This document shows positions 6,156 to 7,701 of a stretch of 7,701 nucleotides of DNA, one piece after another. The stretch's first letter is position 1. Each line of letters starts with the position of its first letter. The position numbers and the translations under genes are program-made. This DNA is from Bacteroidota bacterium (GTDB lineage: Bacteria > Bacteroidota > Bacteroidia > Chitinophagales > LD1), in contig JAQBNQ010000186.1 in NCBI GenBank assembly GCA_028288545.1, forward strand, positions 1 to 7,701, given 5' to 3'. The notes beneath the pieces are model-generated. The model searched no databases. It was given only the letters and a program-made list of their open reading frames with translations, and was not told the origin of the DNA.

Positions 6156-6846
6156 TGTTTTGCTTTAATTCGGTTTTGCTGCTTAAAACGGGTGTTTCAT
6201 TTTCTACTTCAAAACCCGCCACCATGGCTCTAAAGTTATTCCATCCCGCTTTAATAACCTGTGCTATATGAATTAAAAAGAAGAAGCAGTAGCCATGCAC
6301 CAAAATAAAATGCTCCATCCGCGCAGCTTCATAGCCACCGCACAAAGCACACAACCAATTAAACTGAACTGGTTTATAAATTGCCAGGCCGGTAATTACC
6401 GAACCAACACCCATCAATATAATAGCCGAATAAGCGATACGCTGTGCAGCATTATATTTTTTAAACAGTGGGGCCGTTTTCCTGATCTTTAAATCATACA
6501 ATACAACCAGGAATGCCTCCCTAAAGCTTTTTCTGGCCGGCAGCAGTAAACGCCATTCACCCGAAATGATAGTGTATAATACGTATAACACCCCGTTTAA
6601 AGTAAACAGCCACATAAAAACAAAATGGAAGGCCATACCCTTAGCCAAGCCAAAAGAAAGACTAAGTGCCTTGTAAAATGAATCGGGGAAAAATTTCATT
6701 ACGGTTGTATCTCCCCAACCCAGGCGATATACATCATTGGCCCAATAAATAAGCAGACCGCTCCATATCATTACAGTAAGCAAAGGGAAATTAAGCCAAT
6801 GAAACCAGCGGATTGCAAGAGGGTGTTTATCTACTATCTTTTTCAA
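6145..6846 (-). CDS. Cytochrome b561/Ni-hydrogenase-type membrane cytochrome b
   Basis: This 233-residue protein has four predicted transmembrane helices (about 15-35, 70-93, 137-157 and 178-198). RWFHWLNF at the start and GGYEAARMEHF before helix 4 are hallmarks of the Ni_hydr_CYTB group, which carries electrons between quinones and a periplasmic partner. Candidate heme ligands are His16, His74, His179 and His193 (His184 is also present). The positive loop between helices 2 and 3 puts the N- and C-termini in the cytosol and the helix 3-4 loop outside. That loop carries a Cys166-x2-Cys169 pair. The frame has a TTG start at 6846: an in-frame TAA lies seven codons upstream, and the first internal ATG (residue 26) would remove helix 1 and His16. 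It is the first gene of the operon and the likely electron partner of the molybdoenzyme. It is not MsrQ, which has six helices and a different fold. Confidence 0.85.
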   Translation of the reverse strand: MKKIVDKHPLAIRWFHWLNFPLLTVMIWSGLLIYWANDVYRLGWGDTTVMKFFPDSFYKALSLSFGLAKGMAFHFVFMWLFTLNGVLYVLYTIISGEWRLLLPARKSFREAFLVVLYDLKIRKTAPLFKKYNAAQRIAYSAIILMGVGSVITGLAIYKPVQFNWLCALCGGYEAARMEHFILVHGYCFFFLIHIAQVIKAGWNNFRAMVAGFEVENETPVLSSKTELKQNNGL

Positions 6847-6932
6847 AAAAATAAGTTGCAGGGGTTATTGCGCTGTAAGTTAAAGATAAACATAGAAAAT
6901 CAACTGGGGGTTAGATAGGATACAGTCTGAAA

Positions 6933-7592
6933 TTACTTTTGGGCCAATGCCTCTTTTTGACTTAAGGCCAGCTTAAGGTCAACAAATAGTTTTTCAACTC
7001 CATCATTTAAGAAAGAACCCAGTTTATTTATCTCGGGTGTGTTGGCCTGTAATAACTTACCGATATTATCGGCACATTCAAATGGTTTGCCGCCCTGCCA
7101 TGTATAAATGGGCGTTGAAGCATAATTGCGGTTGTAGTGATGATACTTTATTTCGTTTACGGTGGCTGTAACCTCATGGCCTATTACCTGCAGTACTACA
7201 TAGTATTCTACAAACATTAAATTGATAACAGAATTTGAACCGCCATAATACTTTATAATTCCCTTGGCCATTACGCGATGTGAAGCGGGATCAAGAGTTT
7301 GCAAAGGCCTGGGATTATTAAAGGCCTCGTCTACTTCCGTCTTATTTTTTGATTTACCTACAACAGGCAAGTCGGTATTTTGAGCGGTGAATTTATCGGG
7401 GCTTTTTGCCAGCCATGATTGCACTAAATCGTAGGCGTCATCTTCAGTAAAATTTGCATTGAGTTTAAAAGTTTGTTTAAACACCACTTCGCTATTTGGC
7501 GCAGGTGACGTGGCTGTTGTGCCTGCAAAAATATTTGCCGCGCACAAAACAAGGCCTGCAATAAGTGTGGGTTTCCTTAAACGCATAGTCAT
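6933..7592 (-). CDS. Exported DUF4468-like protein
   Basis: This is a 219-residue protein when started at the ATG at 7592. The start is MTMRLRKPTLIAG, a basic head and hydrophobic core ending about IFA|G at residue 23, a normal signal peptide. A longer frame opens at 7676, but its extra 28 residues are polar, come before the signal peptide, and contain the promoter, so they are rejected. The ATG at 7586 is an equal alternative. The mature part has a VVFKQTFKLNANFT strand, a helix EDDAYDLVQSWLA (50-62), a VMAKGIIKYYGG strand (107-118), then VVLQVIGHEVTATVNEIKYHHYN (132-154). This strand-helix-strand order and the 'kGxxxY' segment resemble DUF4468, a Bacteroidota family of secreted proteins with a TBP-like fold and no known role. 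A second helix near the C-terminus is charged. The stop is 86 bases before the redox operon with no hairpin between, so read-through is possible. Confidence 0.75.
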   Translation of the reverse strand: MTMRLRKPTLIAGLVLCAANIFAGTTATSPAPNSEVVFKQTFKLNANFTEDDAYDLVQSWLAKSPDKFTAQNTDLPVVGKSKNKTEVDEAFNNPRPLQTLDPASHRVMAKGIIKYYGGSNSVINLMFVEYYVVLQVIGHEVTATVNEIKYHHYNRNYASTPIYTWQGGKPFECADNIGKLLQANTPEINKLGSFLNDGVEKLFVDLKLALSQKEALAQK

Positions 7593-7601
7593 TAAGTTAA
7601 C

Positions 7602-7634
7602 GCAAATTAAGCGGCGATGTTGCCTTGCGTCAAA
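7602..7634 (-). promoter_or_regulatory. Bacteroidota-type promoter of the DUF4468-like gene
   Basis: On the minus strand TTTG (7634-7631), a 20-base spacer, then TTAATTTGC (7610-7602). Both elements and the spacing match the -33 TTTG / -7 TAnnTTTG pattern, with one mismatch in the second base of the -7. Transcription would begin near 7596-7598, only a few bases before the ATG at 7592, so the message would be nearly leaderless. This decides the start codon. Confidence 0.6.
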
Positions 7635-7701
7635 CCCCCAAGTGGGTGAACTGTGCAGTATAAAGTGCAAATACATAGTGTAGAATGTATTACAGAAGGG
7701 T

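Noticed and set aside
5382..6846. Calling the molybdoenzyme and cytochrome pair msrP and msrQ
   Set aside because: The molybdoenzyme fold fits, but the cytochrome has four helices and Ni_hydr_CYTB signatures rather than the six-helix MsrQ fold, and the substrate cannot be read from sequence.
6881..6888. TATCTTTA as the -7 element of the redox operon
   Set aside because: It fits the consensus except for the last base, but the only TTG upstream is 12 bases away, too close for a -33 element; support is too weak for a feature.
7593..7676. N-terminal extension of the DUF4468-like frame to the ATG at 7676
   Set aside because: The extension is polar, comes before a complete signal peptide, and contains the promoter elements at 7602-7634.

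Overview
The window looks like chromosome from a member of the Bacteroidota, probably of the Chitinophagales/Sphingobacteriales type. Three signs support this. One secreted protein ends in a type IX secretion (T9SS) sorting domain. Promoters resemble the phylum's TTTG / TAnnTTTG type. Start codons lie behind A/T-rich leaders with no clear Shine-Dalgarno sequence. There is no phage, transposon, CRISPR, tRNA or rRNA signal, and no gene-free stretch longer than about 160 bases.

Left part (1-1816), DNA uptake and processing. The window opens with the N-terminus of a probable ComEC/Rec2 DNA-uptake channel on the minus strand, cut by the window edge. Divergent from it are a complete DEDDy 3'-5' exonuclease of the PolB-like family and a complete ComF with a zinc-finger-like N-terminus and a phosphoribosyltransferase domain. 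A perfect 15-bp stem at 1782-1816 closes this block and serves as a two-way terminator against the convergent gene to its right.

Middle part (1832-4048), cell-surface proteins on the minus strand. There is a Thr/Ser-rich lipoprotein of unknown function and a 469-residue exported protein with seven 'YG..GG' repeats (GloVer type) of about 51 residues each, followed by a T9SS type A sorting domain. The repeats fit a seven-bladed beta-propeller.

Right part (4177-6846), a tightly packed three-gene minus-strand redox operon. Its order is a four-helix di-heme-type cytochrome b, a membrane-anchored sulfite-oxidase-fold molybdenum enzyme, and a group A FAD monooxygenase. Neighbouring genes overlap by 11 and 4 bases, so they are probably translated together. 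The first two would form a quinone-linked periplasmic molybdoenzyme. The role of the cytosolic FAD enzyme beside them is unclear, and this unit is the best candidate for an undescribed system in the window.

Far right (6933-7634). A small exported protein resembling the DUF4468 family sits behind the clearest promoter in the window. The promoter lies inside the longest reading frame, which places the true start at 7592 or 7586 with an almost absent 5' leader.
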